This document shows positions 21,545 to 31,797 of a stretch of DNA of 64,000 nt, piece after piece. Origin of the DNA: Diploptera punctata (taxonomy: Eukaryota; Arthropoda; Insecta; Blattodea; Blaberidae); contig JASPKZ010007250.1 of the NCBI GenBank assembly GCA_030220185.1, positions 3,979,501 to 4,043,500 of the forward strand, in the 5' to 3' direction. The position numbers and the translations under genes are program-made. Positions within the stretch are counted from its first letter, which is position 1. Each line of letters opens with the position of its first letter. The notes under the pieces are model-generated. The model made no database searches, was not told the origin of the DNA, and saw only the letters and a program-made list of their open reading frames with translations.

Positions 21545-21655
21545 AAATAAACCTCCCAGCCGGATTTGAACCTGTGATCTATGGATTACTGAAATTACAT
21601 ACCACTAGAATGTACTGCTCTACCAACTGAGCTCTTACAACGATTGATTAAAAAG
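21545..21655 (-). repeat. tRNA-like SINE remnant
   Basis: The minus strand reads GAGCTCAGTTGGTAGAGCAG (D arm and A box), then CACAGGTTCAAATCC (B box). The acceptor stem cannot be paired and the middle has extra bases, so it is not a tRNA gene. Confidence 0.55.
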
Positions 21656-21692
21656 TCGACAACCCCGAAACCTATTATACCAGTTTTCATTG

Positions 21693-22186
21693 TTTGATTT
21701 TCTGATGATTCTGGCCAGGATTTTTAGAAACAAAATATGAAATCATTGTATTGTCACGGGTCCTTTACAAATATACAAAGTTTCAAGTCGATCCAATGTT
21801 TCTAAGTGGGTGAAAATCGTGTTCAAAAATTCCGTTACATAGATACAAAGGCACTTTTTTGATTTTCTGATGATTCTGGCAAGGATTTTAGAAAATAAAT
21901 ATGAAATTATTGTATTGTTACGGATCCTGTACAGGTATACAAAGTTTTCAAGTCGATCCAATGTTTCTAAGTGGGTGAAAATCGTATTAAAAAATTCCGT
22001 TACATAGATACAAAGACCCTTTTTTGATTTTCTGATGATTGTGGCAAGGATTTTATAAAATAAATATGAAATTATTGTATTTCCACGGGTATTTTACAAG
22101 TATACAAAGTTTCAAGTCGATCCAATGATTTTAAGTGGGTGAAAATCGCGTTAAAAGATTCAGTTACATAGATAGATACAAGCTAA
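21693..22186 (+). repeat. Tandem repeat, three units of 165 bp
   Basis: Units start at 21,693, 21,858 and 22,023, each with TTTGATTTTCTGATGATT, ATGAAATNATTGTATT, ATACAAAGTTTNCAAGTCG, TAAGTGGGTGAAAATCG and CNGTTACATAGATAC. The spacing is exactly 165 bp twice. Function unknown. Confidence 0.9.
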
Positions 22187-22685
22187 TATAAAGCGTGTAA
22201 TAATCAAATCACCAGAATGTGCTAAGTATCGTTTAGTTCAAGTAACTATTGAGGCACCAGGATTAGATTTAATATTCCTTACTTTGTATATTATCTGGCA
22301 CAAATAATAGTCATCGTAACATGTAGGTAACTGTTGAAGAGAAACTTTTTTTTATATAGTTGTTATAGGAAAAAAAGTGTAAAACATATTTCCTGCTGAG
22401 TTTGCATGTGTTGTTACATGTTCCCACGAGATTTCTCTGCTGCCTGCTTCTTCATCTTGATTAGCGCTGCTTTTATCGCAAGATGGTGGCTACACTTCAT
22501 CGACTCGTAAATTAAGTTAGGCTTCAAGATTTGTATCTAAGCTCCCGACACACCATGAATAAAGCCAAGTTCTTAGCTAACATTCAATTCTTCAACAAGA
22601 TTGCTGCTACTGTTGCCTGTATAGTTCCTCTTTAAATTTGTCATTATTTATGAGTACTAAATTTTAATATTTTTCATATAGATTA
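22187..22685. other. No recognised feature
   Basis: AT-rich, no ORF or repeat relation seen. Confidence 0.35.
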
Positions 22686-22931
22686 AGTAACTTACTCACT
22701 CACTATCGAAGTTTTAGAATCATTGCCAGGCTGTCCTGAGTATCCTGAGCTAAACATTCTACTTCCCTCAAATCATGACTAATTTTATTCTCCCACATCA
22801 TTCTTAGCCTACCTAGTAAAATTCATGGTGATTTTCCGTTGAGGTATTAGTTCACAGTAATATAATGTACGGTTAAAAAGTATAAAATAGTTACCTTGTA
22901 GGTCCGTCTCCTCGACTTAAGTTCTTTTAAA

Positions 22932-22975
22932 ACTCTGTAGGCCTTTCGGGACTAGTCCCATCAAAATCAGAATGC
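22932..22975 (-). ncRNA. Degenerate hammerhead ribozyme of the PLE
   Basis: The minus strand keeps stem II (GGGAC TA GTCCC), GAAA, GGCC, TA and the stem I 3' strand CAGAGT. The CTGATGA box is changed to ATTTTGA, losing the catalytic CUGANGA core. Expected inactive. Confidence 0.75.
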
Positions 22976-23139
22976 ATTAGGTCCGTTCTTGTTGACCCTT
23001 GTTGAAGCACTGGCTTGGTTGTGAGAATTTTGTACAGAGGATTGTGTGGACTAGGTGTGTATTCATTGAGAATCAGGTTGTTGTTGATTACTCTTAGGAT
23101 TGCGATTTCCTCCAGTATATTTATAGAGATATATTTCAG

Positions 23140-23458
23140 AGATTTCATTTATAATGGAGGAAAATCAAGTTGCGCAAAACATGTAATTCAGGCTGGACAC
23201 CATATGCATAATATCGATAACACCCTCACAATAGTACATAAAGAAAACATTCCAACGAGAATAAATATACTGGAGGAAATCGCAATCCTAAGAGAAATCA
23301 ACAACAACCTGATTCTCAATGAATACACACCTAATCCACACAATCCTCTGTACAAAATTCTCACAACCAAGTCAGTGCTTCAACAAGGGTCAACAAGAAC
23401 GGACCTAATGCATTCTGCTGATGATAGGACAAGTCCCGAAAGGCCTACAGAGTTTTAA
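23140..23458 (+). pseudogene. Penelope-like C-terminal coding remnant
   Basis: An open frame of about 100 codons ending TEF-stop encodes SSCAKHVIQAGHHMHNIDN, then a HKENIPTRINILEEIAILR block and a KILTTKSVLQQ tail. The spacing of AKH...H..ID.....H......R...LE.IAI matches the end of PLE proteins just after the GIY-YIG nuclease core. The GIY-YIG residues themselves and the RT are absent, so this is a 5'-truncated piece. The ribozyme core overlaps the last codons (23,412-23,453). Membership in PLE rests on recall of this pattern. Confidence 0.7.
23412..23453 (+). ncRNA. Hammerhead ribozyme core (type I) in PLE
   Basis: In order: stem I 5' strand ATTCTG (23,412-23,417), CTGATGA (23,418-23,424), stem II GGAC/GTCC around AAG-type loop (23,427-23,436), GAAA (23,438-23,441), self-complementary GGCC (23,442-23,445), TA (23,446-23,447, predicted cleavage after A), and stem I 3' strand CAGAGT (23,448-23,453), which pairs with ATTCTG including one G-U. 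Very short stem III is typical of PLE and retrozyme hammerheads, which are thought to work as dimers. One stem II pair is lost (A26/C37) compared with the minus copy. Confidence 0.8.
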
Positions 23459-23799
23459 AAGGACTTAAGTTGAGGCGACGAACCTACAAAGTAACTATTT
23501 TATAGTTTTTAACCGTACATTATATTACTTAGCCTACCTACTGGGTGCCATCCTTCTGTTTTTTATAAGTTTCCATGTAACTCTTCATTCCCCTATTCGT
23601 GCCACATGCCCTGCCTATCTAAGTACTGTTAATTTAACCAAACGCATGTCCCATTTTCTCTGAAACCATTTAAGATAACAAAATTAAATATTTACAGTGT
23701 ATAACTAAATATCTTGTAAATTCACTGATCTCTTTTAAATAATAATAAATTAATATACCCTCATTCTATAATAAATTGATCCTATTACAGGCAGTAGGA

Positions 23800-24060
23800 G
23801 ACCCTTGTGCTAGACAGAGTGGGTGAAAGAAGAACAATGCTGGAACTCATAAAGAAGAGGAAAATAAATAGGATTGACCACTGGCTAGGAAGAAACTGCC
23901 TGCTGAAGGATGCCCTAGAAGGAATGATCAACGGAAAGAAAGTTAGAGGCAGAAAAATACATCAGATGATAGACAATATTAAAATAAATGGTTTGCATGC
24001 AGATACAAAAACGAAAGCTGAGTTAATAAAAGAGTGGAGAATGCTGAGTTTGCAGTGAAA
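23800..24060 (+). pseudogene. LINE C-terminal fragment
   Basis: An 83-codon frame reads LDRVGERRTMLELIKKRKIN, RIDHWLGRNCLLKDALEGMI, NGKKVRGRKIHQMIDNIKIN and ends ELIKEWRMLSLQ-stop. The R..WIGHxLRRNCLLK..IEGKI-type block marks the C-terminus of another LINE ORF family. 5'-truncated, with no RT core left. Confidence 0.7.
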
Positions 24061-24089
24061 ACCTGCCCTTGAGGAGAACACTATGAATG

Positions 24090-24685
24090 AATCACTACTG
24101 ATACTAGCTGTTCCATTGTCTTAACCCTAGAAATAACAAGATTAAAAGACACTAACAAGATTAAAAGACACTTTGATACAATATATGAGTAGAATACAAA
24201 TTATGTTGTAATATCCAGATAAATTCACGTACTAAACACAAAATTACATTTTACATTGGGATATATGAATAAATGAAAGGTCAAATGCTATGAATATTAA
24301 ATAGAAAGAAGTGTTTTAAAATCAAGTTTTAGCAGCGAGCATGTTGAATTAGTGAGTTCTGCATTTATGCATCACATATTTACATACCGTGCTCTACTTT
24401 TGCAACTAGTGCCTACTATTGTTTTTAAAAATGTGACATGAAAACAGTAAATAAACTTGACTTTGTTGAACGAGCTCTGTCAATATTCTGTGAATAAAGC
24501 GCTGTCTGCTGGTACAATATCTGCAGTGTATGGAGCTAGTGTACAATTTACGTTTGCTTTGGGAGAACATAATTCCCCGTAGATAGTGATATAGTTTGAA
24601 CGAAGGTAAACTACGTATATGACATTGACATAATTTCACTATCAATTCGGGCATTTTAAACAATAAAGTAGAAATGGCTTTACAG
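24090..24685. other. No recognised feature
   Basis: AT-rich sequence without identifiable repeat or coding signal. Confidence 0.35.
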
Positions 24686-24689
24686 TTAT

Positions 24690-25945
24690 GGCATTATCGA
24701 ACCCGTAGGTTCATGGCCGAGCAGACATAAACTCTCCATAGATCCCTATCATCAGCTAATGTTTTCCAATCATTCTCTGTATAAACTACTTCTCTCAAAT
24801 CATGGTTAATGTTATTCTCCCACCTCATTCTTGGTCTACCAACTGGGCGTTTTCCCTCCGGTTTTCCTACAAGAAGCTTCCGTGCACGTCTTTCATTTCC
24901 CATTTGTGCCACATGTGCTGCCCATCGCAGTCCACGAGACTTAACTGTTCTTACTATATCTGACTTCCTATAAAGACAATTTATTTCACTGTTTAATAGT
25001 CTTCTCCATTCACCTAACCATTCATCTCACTTTGGTCCAAAAATATTTCCTAAGAACTTTATTCTCAAATACTCGTAATCTCCTTTCCTTCCTTAAAGTA
25101 AGAGTCCATGTTTCTTCTTCTTCTTCTTCTTTCTCTTCTTCTTCTTCCTTTCATGTGATAGATCTAGTGGTCTGTTACGGTCTCAATCCAAAGTTTGAAG
25201 GGTCTGCCCAAAGATCTCTTGCCTGGTGGCTGGTAATTTAAGATTTGACGTGGTAATCTTGTTCTGCTCATTCTTCTTACGTGAGATTTCCAGTTGTTTC
25301 TATATTTTTGTACATATTCCGTGACTGATTCTGTTTGTAATTCTATGAGAATCTCAGAATTCCTTTTATGATCTGTTCTTGAGTAACCCGCAGTACGTCT
25401 CGTAAATTTCATTTCTGCCGCAGTTAGTCTTTGTTCATCTACACTGCGAATTGTCAAGGCCTCACTGCCGTAACATAATATGGGTCTGGCCAGTGTTTGC
25501 TTTAACAAGCTTATCTATTAGAGCAGTCCTTTTACACTTTCTTTGAGACTTTTTTAGTAAGGTAAGTCCTCAAAACTGGCCTGAAGTGAGCAAGTCCAGT
25601 AGTGGGGTTGCCACCTTAGGCCTCTAGACAGGCAAGATTATGATACATTATTTATTCTGTATCTTGATGGAACGGTTATACCGCCGAGACTCGGTCCCCA
25701 GAACCCCATTTGTTTTAGGCAAGTTGCAACACGAGCAGATGGGGTTGGGATTTAGATAGGAGAGGTTGTTACGTATAGAATGCACTTCACTATATTTTAT
25801 TTCGCACCCATATAATATAACTGGTAGAATAACAGTTGTATATATTTTCAGTTTAACGTTTTTTGAAAGGAGTGGGGACGTCAAGAGACTCTGCAATGCA
25901 TAATAGCACGCATTTCCAGTATTGAGCCTATGTTTAATTTCGGAT
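24690..25945 (-). pseudogene. LINE-A split by another LINE
   Basis: The minus strand gives LINE-A from 25,945 to 25,796 (RLNSG...KLKIYTTVILPVILYGCE) and again from 25,111 to 24,690 (WTLTLRKER, FENKVL, GNERRARKLLVGKPEGKRPVGRPRMRWENN, AMNLRVR). The break falls inside the GCETWTL codons and holds a LINE-B piece with a (CTT)n end. The piece 24,694-24,912 is still open for 72 codons. Confidence 0.8.
25112..25510 (-). pseudogene. LINE-B 3' end with (GAA)n tail, inserted in LINE-A
   Basis: Minus-strand frame of 114 codons: LARPILCYGSEALTIRS, AAEMKFTRRTAGYSRTDHKR, SHVRRMSRTRLPRQIL, PGKRSLGRPFKLWIETVTDH, then a (GAA)n tail (25,110-25,147 on the plus strand as CTT repeats). 5' of it, 25,511-25,795 (minus orientation) is not recognised but appears to be part of the same insertion. 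Confidence 0.75.
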
Positions 25946-25970
25946 GGAACTACATGTTATTAGAATAAAG

Positions 25971-26372
25971 GAAAACTGACAAGAAGACTGTCAACCATTG
26001 TATCTCGAAATTTACTTTGAAATTTCTCCAAAGATGCGTTGTGACTTATCAAGGCACGTCTAAAAAATATTTGCCGCTTTTAACTGCAAGGCACTAAAAT
26101 CCAGCGATAAATCTCTCAAACTGTAGGGATAAATTGGATAACCCTCACTTCCTGCCTCACTCCACTATGCGTATAAGTCTAGCAGGGATGTCGAACTGTT
26201 ACGAACAGCGAGTTGTAATTGCTGGATTCTAGTTTCGATATTTGTGCCTTGCAGTTAAAAATGGCGGATAATATTTTGGCCACGACCTTGGTAAATCAGA
26301 ACGATTCTCTGAGAGAAATTTCAAGGTAGGTTTCGGCATGCAATGGTTAACAGCTCTCTTGTGAGTTTGGTC
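25971..26372. repeat. Foldback element, ~140-bp imperfect arms
   Basis: Left arm 25,971-26,106 (ACTGACAAGAAGACTGTCAA, CTTTGAAATTTCTCC, TTTTAACTGCAAGGCAC) is matched on the other strand by 26,226-26,372 (CTTGCAGTTAAAAATGGCGG, GAGAAATTTCAAGG, GGTTAACAGCTCTCTTGTGA). The spacer is ~120 bp. No TSD recognised. Confidence 0.75.
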
Positions 26373-26737
26373 AAAATTTAAGAGGCTACACGGGTAAATA
26401 TTGTTATCTATAATTTAATAAAAAATAGATTTCTGAACTGTAATTTATTTAATTATATCTTTATTTCCAATTTTTTATTTCATATTTGCCTTCGCATTGG
26501 TATTTTTACCATTTAGTTTTAAAGTTTTATATTCTTTTTTATCTTTTGACACATATAGAAGGCCACATATTCAGGCACAAGGTGGGAATTTCAGAAAACG
26601 CCTAAACCCAGAATCATACCCGGGTCTCCTAAGTGGAAGACAGAGACCCCATCGACAATACCAAACGACATATAGCCTATATGACGACTTTCAGAGCAAA
26701 TCCACAAAACTGAATATTCAATTATCTAGGATAGTAT

Positions 26738-26743
<6 letters not shown>

Positions 26744-26793
<50 letters not shown>
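26744..26793. repeat. (TA)n microsatellite
   Basis: About 50 bp of TA repeats. The preceding 26,373-26,743 has no recognised feature. Confidence 0.95.
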
Positions 26794-26795
<2 letters not shown>

Positions 26796-26834
26796 GAAAT
26801 ATTTTTATTTAAACGTTAAATTGCTATAAGCCTG

Positions 26835-26960
26835 TTATAATAATAATAATAATAACAACAACAATAATAATAACAACAATAATAATAATAATAACAATAA
26901 CAATAATAACAATAATAATAATAAATAATAATATAAATAATAATAATAATAATAATAATA
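26835..26960. repeat. AAT/AAC microsatellite cluster
   Basis: Mixed AAT and AAC triplets. Long Ile/Tyr/Cys frames across it on the minus strand are artefacts of the repeat. Confidence 0.9.
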
Positions 26961-27085
26961 AAATGAACCTGCAGGAAGAAGAAGACCAGGACGTCCACTC
27001 AAAAGACTTTTGGATGGTGTTTCTCTTGAGGCCGAAATAGGTCAACAAATGGCCTAAATTTGTGAATATACTATGATGATAATAA
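26961..27085 (+). pseudogene. LINE 3'-end scrap
   Basis: Encodes RRRPGRPLKRLLDGVSLEAE followed by IGQQMA-stop, a LINE GRPLKRLLD-type C-terminus, then GATGATAATAATAAA. Confidence 0.6.
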
Positions 27086-27104
27086 TAAAATGGAACTATC
27101 AAAA

Positions 27105-27327
27105 TCGGAGATTTATGGCCTTGCGGTCATAAGCTGTTCTTACATCCCCATCCTGAGATGTTTTCCAATCATCTTCTGTATAATTTACTTCCTTCTAATC
27201 ATTTTCTTTCCTAATTTTTGACCTACTTACTGGGCGTTTTCCCTCTGGTTTTTCTAAAAGAAATTCCCATAACCTCCTTTCATTCCCCATTCGTGCCATG
27301 TTTCCTGCCCATCGCAGGATATGAGAA
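27105..27327 (-). pseudogene. LINE-A 3' fragment
   Basis: The minus strand contains GHMARMGNERRL, EKPEGKRPVSRSKIRK and the EVNYTEDDWKT region in decayed form. Its upstream side is cut by the SINE-D at 27,333. Confidence 0.7.
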
Positions 27328-27332
27328 TAATA

Positions 27333-27630
27333 AGGTAAAAGTGATCCCACTGCAGACCATAGGAGACTCTTGGATAGTAGAAGGTTAAGTCTCTCACTTT
27401 TTCCAGACAATCGGCACTTTATATCTCAGCCGGGTTGTCAGCCCTGCGTGACGACCGCTTTTATCCTCAGAACACGAATCTGACACTCATTTTCTGTTAG
27501 AGACTGAGTTGACCCCAGAATTATGGTGCCGCAAGAAGGTTCGTGTTAGTTTAAAAATCCTAACCCCACCGGGACTCGAACTATCGACCTTCCGGCTTGT
27601 TGCGTATTGTCTTAACCAACGCTATCCCGT
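27333..27630 (-). mobile_element. SINE-D, most complete head
   Basis: The minus strand starts GGGATAGCGTTGGTTAAGAC, then the B box AGTTCGAGTCCCGG, GTCAACTCAGTCTCTAACAG, GTTGTCAGCCC as its complement, and ends near the GTGGGATCAC side at 27,333. This copy shows a tRNA-like head that other copies have lost. Confidence 0.75.
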
Positions 27631-27670
27631 AGAAAAGTAGAATAAAGAAAACATCTTAATGAAACCCCTA

Positions 27671-27671
27671 C

Positions 27672-27726
<55 letters not shown>
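27671..27726. repeat. (AAT)n microsatellite
   Basis: Perfect AAT/TAA run. Confidence 0.95.
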
Positions 27727-27727
<1 letters not shown>

Positions 27728-27784
27728 TTGACTAAATAAAATAATAGTTATTATTACTATTAGTCTATTTTCTATATTTTTAAA

Positions 27785-28000
27785 CTGACCCAAACATTCT
27801 GGCGGCACTATGGTCCTGGGGTCGATTCAGCCTCTAACGAAAATGAGTACCAGACTCTTGTTCTGGGGTAAAGGCGGCCGTCACGCAGGGCTGACAACCC
27901 GGCTGACATAAAGTGCCGATTGTCTAGAAAAAGTGGGAGCCTTAACCTCCTACTACCCCAAGGGCCTCCTGAGGCCTGTTGTGGGATCACTTTACTTTAC
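27785..28000 (+). mobile_element. SINE-D body
   Basis: CATTCTGGCGGCACTATGGT through GGGCCTCCTGAGGCCTGTTG and GTGGGATCACTTTACTTTAC; head missing. The ACTTT repetition is the probable 3' tail. Confidence 0.8.
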
Positions 28001-28116
28001 TTTACTATTTTTCTATATAATTATTTATTTTTATTTATTTGATGCAGGGCACTTCAAATACAGATCATTCACTCAAATTAGTATTATTGTTATTATTATT
28101 CATCATCATCATCATC

Positions 28117-28300
28117 ATCATCCGGTATCATGGCAGCTGCCGCCGTCTTCCGGAAACCAAACGCCATTCCTCTCTGTCCATACATTGATCTTCCTCCAAT
28201 TCTCTGATATTCATAGTTGCTTGTACCCCTTCTATCCAAGTTTTTTTCGGTCTTCCCCTCTTCCTCCTTTCTATTGGTATTAATTCCATATTATTATTAT
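28117..28300 (-). pseudogene. LINE C-terminal fragment
   Basis: The minus strand encodes RRKRGRPKKTWIEGVQATMN, IRELEEDQCMDREEWRL and VSGRRRQLP, a GRPKKTW-type LINE tail. A CAT/ATG repeat at 28,092-28,121 is its 3' tail. Confidence 0.7.
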
Positions 28301-28379
28301 CGTTATTATTATTAATTATGAATAAAAATTTAACATCCAAATTAATAATAATATTAAAAATGATATTATAGTTATAGCC

Positions 28380-28615
28380 TTCTAGACCACCAAAGAAATT
28401 CAACAATAGCCAGAGAGTTAAACATCGTACCTATATCTGAATACCTCCAAGAATACAGAAACACTTGGCTAGCCCATATTCAGCGCATGGATCGTCACAG
28501 AATACCAAAACAAATTCTTCACTACATTCCTCGAGGCAGAAGATCTGTGGGTCGACCTTTTCGGAGATGGCGGGAGACCGTAACGGGCCACTGGGCCTAA
28601 TACTTGAAAGGACGA
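28380..28615 (+). pseudogene. LINE-B 3' end
   Basis: Encodes ARELNIVPISEYLQEYRNTW, LAHIQRMDRHRIPKQILHYI, PRGRRSVGRPFRRWRETVTG. Related to 25,112-25,510 and 56,008-56,956. It ends in ATGATGATTATTATT. Confidence 0.7.
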
Positions 28616-28639
28616 TGATGATGATTATTATTACGAAAG

Positions 28640-28920
28640 ATAGAATACAGACGACGGAGATGAGGTTCCTCAAACAAGTTAAAGGATGTACAAAATTGAT
28701 AGAATTAGAAATGAGAACATAAGAGAAGAATTAAAAGTGCAGCCATTATTGGATAAAGTCACAAATTATAGGCAAAAGTGGATTGATCAAATGAATTGAA
28801 TGAGTAAGGAGATATATCCATTGTTAGCTAGAAATTGTCAAGCAAGAAGAAGACGTTGGGCTGATGCATTATGAAGTCGGAACGGACAATTAACTATTCC
28901 TTGAAGTGATGATGATGATA
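28640..28920 (+). pseudogene. LINE 3' end related to 1-145
   Basis: Frames with TTEMRFLKQVKGCTKL, then NEN.REELKVQPLLDKVTNY, KWIDQMN and a YPLLARNCQARRRRWADAL-like end, followed by GATGATGATGATAATG. Stops and shifts throughout. Confidence 0.65.
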
Positions 28921-29745
28921 ATGATAATAACAATAATACAATAATATCAATAAAACATTATTATTATTATTATTATTATTAATATTATTATTAATTACGA
29001 ATAAGAATTTAACATCGCAATTAATTTATACTTTTCGCCCATACTCATGATTTTTTCTTCTTTGCAAGTACTGTTTGTCTTTGTGAAGGGAGATGAACAG
29101 TTCACGCGATAACAATTCCTCAGAAAACATAAAGTGTTACATGTCTTCATGTGCTATTATTATCCAAATGGATCGTAAATTTTAAGACTATTTGTGCAAC
29201 GTTACTGCTTTACAAAATTTTATATAACAATATTTGGACTCATGGCGATCATAAAACTTGTTTATTATTCAAAACCAATTTGGTTTTTATAGCTGAGGAG
29301 ATGATAAACTTATATGGACACCATTCAACTGTTTTTACCTCACAACTTCTGGCACAGATTCTTTAAGAAAGTTGTTAATGCATAATCTAAATTCTACTTC
29401 TGTTTTTCTATGTAAATGAATGATCTTAGGTCAATATTAAAATGAATGGATCATTTCATGGCAGTTAGTAGGGATTGTTGGAAAAGTATTTACCAATAGC
29501 TTAACTCTTCTGTCTCTCGTTGTTGCCAGTTTGAGACCCCGCAATACGCCACTGTACATTTCTTCTCTTACGCTCGAAAACTGTGTGTAATGCTGATTAT
29601 AGAGGCCACATGTTGTAGATAATTAGCTCATTATTACCTTCATAATAGCGAAGATTTAATATTTTTAAGTACTATAGTTCTCGAGATATTATCATATATG
29701 TTAATTTATACCCCAACAAACCAAAATATATGTTCGCGCATAGAA
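28921..29745. other. No recognised feature beyond an (ATT)n run near 28,960-28,990
   Basis: Short open frames (e.g. 29,151-29,366) have no recognisable motif and no conserved copy in the window. Confidence 0.35.
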
Positions 29746-30395
29746 ACATTTTATATAGTGGAAATGGACAGTTAATGACAAATGATGGCAATTTTAAAGA
29801 AGTGCCAAAATTCAAATACCTATGAACAATAATTACAAATAGGAATTAAACATAGGCACAATTCTGGTAATGTATGCTATTATGCATTACAGAGACTCGT
29901 ATCGTCTCGACTTCTCTCAAAAAAGGTTAAACTGAAAATATATAAAACTATTATTATCCCAGTCGTATTATATGGATGCGAAACATAGACTCTTACTTCA
30001 ACGGAGGAGAAAAGATTATCACTATTTGAGAATAAAGTTCTCAGGAAACTTTTTGGATCAAAGAGAGATGAACAGACAGGCGAATGGAGAAGAATACATA
30101 ACAGTGAGCTACATGAGCTTTATAAGAAACCAGATATAATAAAAATAGATAAGTCTCGTAGATTGTGATGGGCAGGACATGTGGAACGAATGGGGAATGA
30201 AACAAGGGTATGGAAGCTTCTTGTAGGAAAACCAGAGGGGAAACATCCAATTGGTAGACCAAGAATGAAGCGAGAGAATAGCGTTAACCAATATTTGAGG
30301 GAAGTAGATTAAACAGGGGGATGATTAGAAAACATGAGCTCAGGATAGGGATGTATAGAACATGTGTCCGCGCGGCCAAAGTGCAAGATAGGAGA
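29746..30395 (+). pseudogene. LINE-A, decayed copy
   Basis: Collinear with LINE-A from NGNGQLMTN through FKYL, KLNSG...CYYALQ, KLKIYKTIIIPVVLYGCE, FENKVL, GNETRVWKLLVGKPEGKHPI and CVRAAK, but with stops and small indels throughout. The minus strand has chance frames here that should not be annotated. Confidence 0.8.
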
Positions 30396-30588
30396 TAGTG
30401 TTCGATTGTTAGAAGGAGCTAAGGTTAAACTAAAAAGGTCGAGAAGTAACAGAAAAGAAGAAGAAAAGAGAAGGGAATCTTCTACATGAAGTGTCCGCAT
30501 CAAAAGGATTACTGTAGAGTTACTGATTAAAGTGACACAATCAGGAAAATAAAAATTAATTTTAATTTTAAAGATACCGGTATTGATA

Positions 30589-31119
30589 ACACTGAGCAAC
30601 AAAAAAGAATCATTTTTTTTTTTGTCTCAGAAAGAAAAATATGTGATTCTGATAGTATTGTTTCTCCTGAATTCAAATGTGATATCGGTTTTTCTCCATC
30701 ACGCAAGGTTTCCGAGAGACAGGAATTTATAATTTCAAACACTTTAATATTTTCTACATTCGTAACTATACAATATTCGAACATTCGGACTCACCTAGAA
30801 AGTAAGAAATGACGATTTTCTGCTATATTTCGCCTTTGGAGCATCCCTCTTGATGGTCCAAAAATAATCGGCCAGCATATTAGGATTCCATTTGACTTGA
30901 TATCTCTTTCCCATAGCTGAAATCTCTTGATTAAAGTGTTCCCCGTTTTATTTTACAAAGGACAAATGGACGAAAAAACGTTTATTAAAAAATAATTATT
31001 TAAATCCATTAATTGAAATTGAAATAAAAAATTCCGAAGACATATTTGAAAACACGATAAAAAACTGCATTAAGTACAACTATTGGTATTCATGAGACAA
31101 AAATCATGTTGAGCCGTGT
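30589..31119 (-). mobile_element. TIR element E1 with coding exon remnant
   Basis: Ends are inverted: ACACTGAGCAACA...TTTTTGTCTCA at 30,589 and, on the other strand, ACACGGCTCAACATGATTTTTGTCTCA from 31,119. The middle (30,790-30,950, minus strand) is the coding block MEKRYQGKWNANM...DYCWTIKRDAPQAKY also present at 35,850-36,020 and 55,080-55,205, here decayed, followed by AGGTGAGTCC. No clear TSD. Likely an internally deleted DNA transposon. Confidence 0.65.
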
Positions 31120-31544
31120 AAATATAAACGTATCATATATTATCTTAGAGATTAAATGTTTTCGCAAAGTCAATCACTATTTTTTTATTTAACGGAGCTA
31201 CGTTACTCTTATTATATGATTGGTGATAACTGAAAAAGAAGCACCAGTCATTATAACTAAATTGACCTAAATTCCAAACCAGGGCGATCATAGGAATAAG
31301 GCAAAAATTCTTGTGGTCTGAGTAGGAATCGTATCTGCGACCACATGAACTGCAGTCAAAATAACTAAACATAAGAGTTTCAGACTAACAATTTTACTTA
31401 AATTATATCTCGTTCTATTCCAATATTTATTATCCTTCTCTGATCCTTTCCTCTTTCCTCTTATAGATATAGACACGACACATAAAGGCACTCATAAGTA
31501 CTCAGAATCTGACGGAATACGTAGAGTTTTCTTTAGGGGTAAAA
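31120..31544. other. No recognised feature
   Basis: Short frames on the minus strand lack motifs and cannot be tied to any repeat seen here. Confidence 0.3.
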
Positions 31545-31549
31545 CCGAA

Positions 31550-31640
31550 TGTCAATGGATTGGAATCGAACTTGGTACATCTTATTCCTTAGCGAGTAAC
31601 ATTAACCACTATACCTTATCCGCTCTTAGAGTGATCCTAA
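31550..31640 (-). repeat. tRNA-like remnant
   Basis: The minus strand has GGATAAGGTATAGTGGTTAA (A-box region) and AAGTTCGATTCCAATCC (B box). Acceptor ends do not pair. An old SINE head or tRNA pseudogene. Confidence 0.45.
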
Positions 31641-31797
31641 CACCTACATTAATTGTATCCTTCCGCCATTTGCGCCACAATTACTGCCACTTTTGACAGG
31701 GAGATGACGACACAGCAACAGTAGACTCGACACTTTTATTCATTTTGTTTCATGAGAATCGGCTGAAGCATGTCTCAAATGCATAATCCACAAGTCT

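Larger units (their letters stand above)
22816..23527. mobile_element. Penelope-like element, inverted double 3' end
   Basis: A single insertion flanked by exact 13-bp duplications (22,803-22,815 and 23,528-23,540). Left half (about 22,840-23,130) and right half (about 23,255-23,510) are inverted copies of the same PLE 3' region, including coding C-terminus, hammerhead core and tail. The right copy continues further upstream (23,131-23,254), giving the unpaired centre. PLEs are retroelements with an RT related to telomerase and a GIY-YIG endonuclease, and are known to carry hammerhead ribozymes and to insert in rearranged tandem or inverted forms. Confidence 0.8.
22686..23645 (-). pseudogene. 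LINE-A 3' part split by a Penelope-like insertion
   Basis: Antisense LINE-A sequence at 22,686-22,815 (tail, AAMNL side, RENNI region) resumes at 23,541-23,645 (RPVGRP side to GHVARMG). Between them lies the 712-bp PLE insertion, and the 13-bp CTTAGCCTACCTA is present on both sides. Decayed; many stops. Confidence 0.8.

Noticed and set aside
26816..27102. Minus-strand Ile/Tyr/Cys-rich proteins
   Set aside because: Pure translation of AAT/AAC microsatellites.
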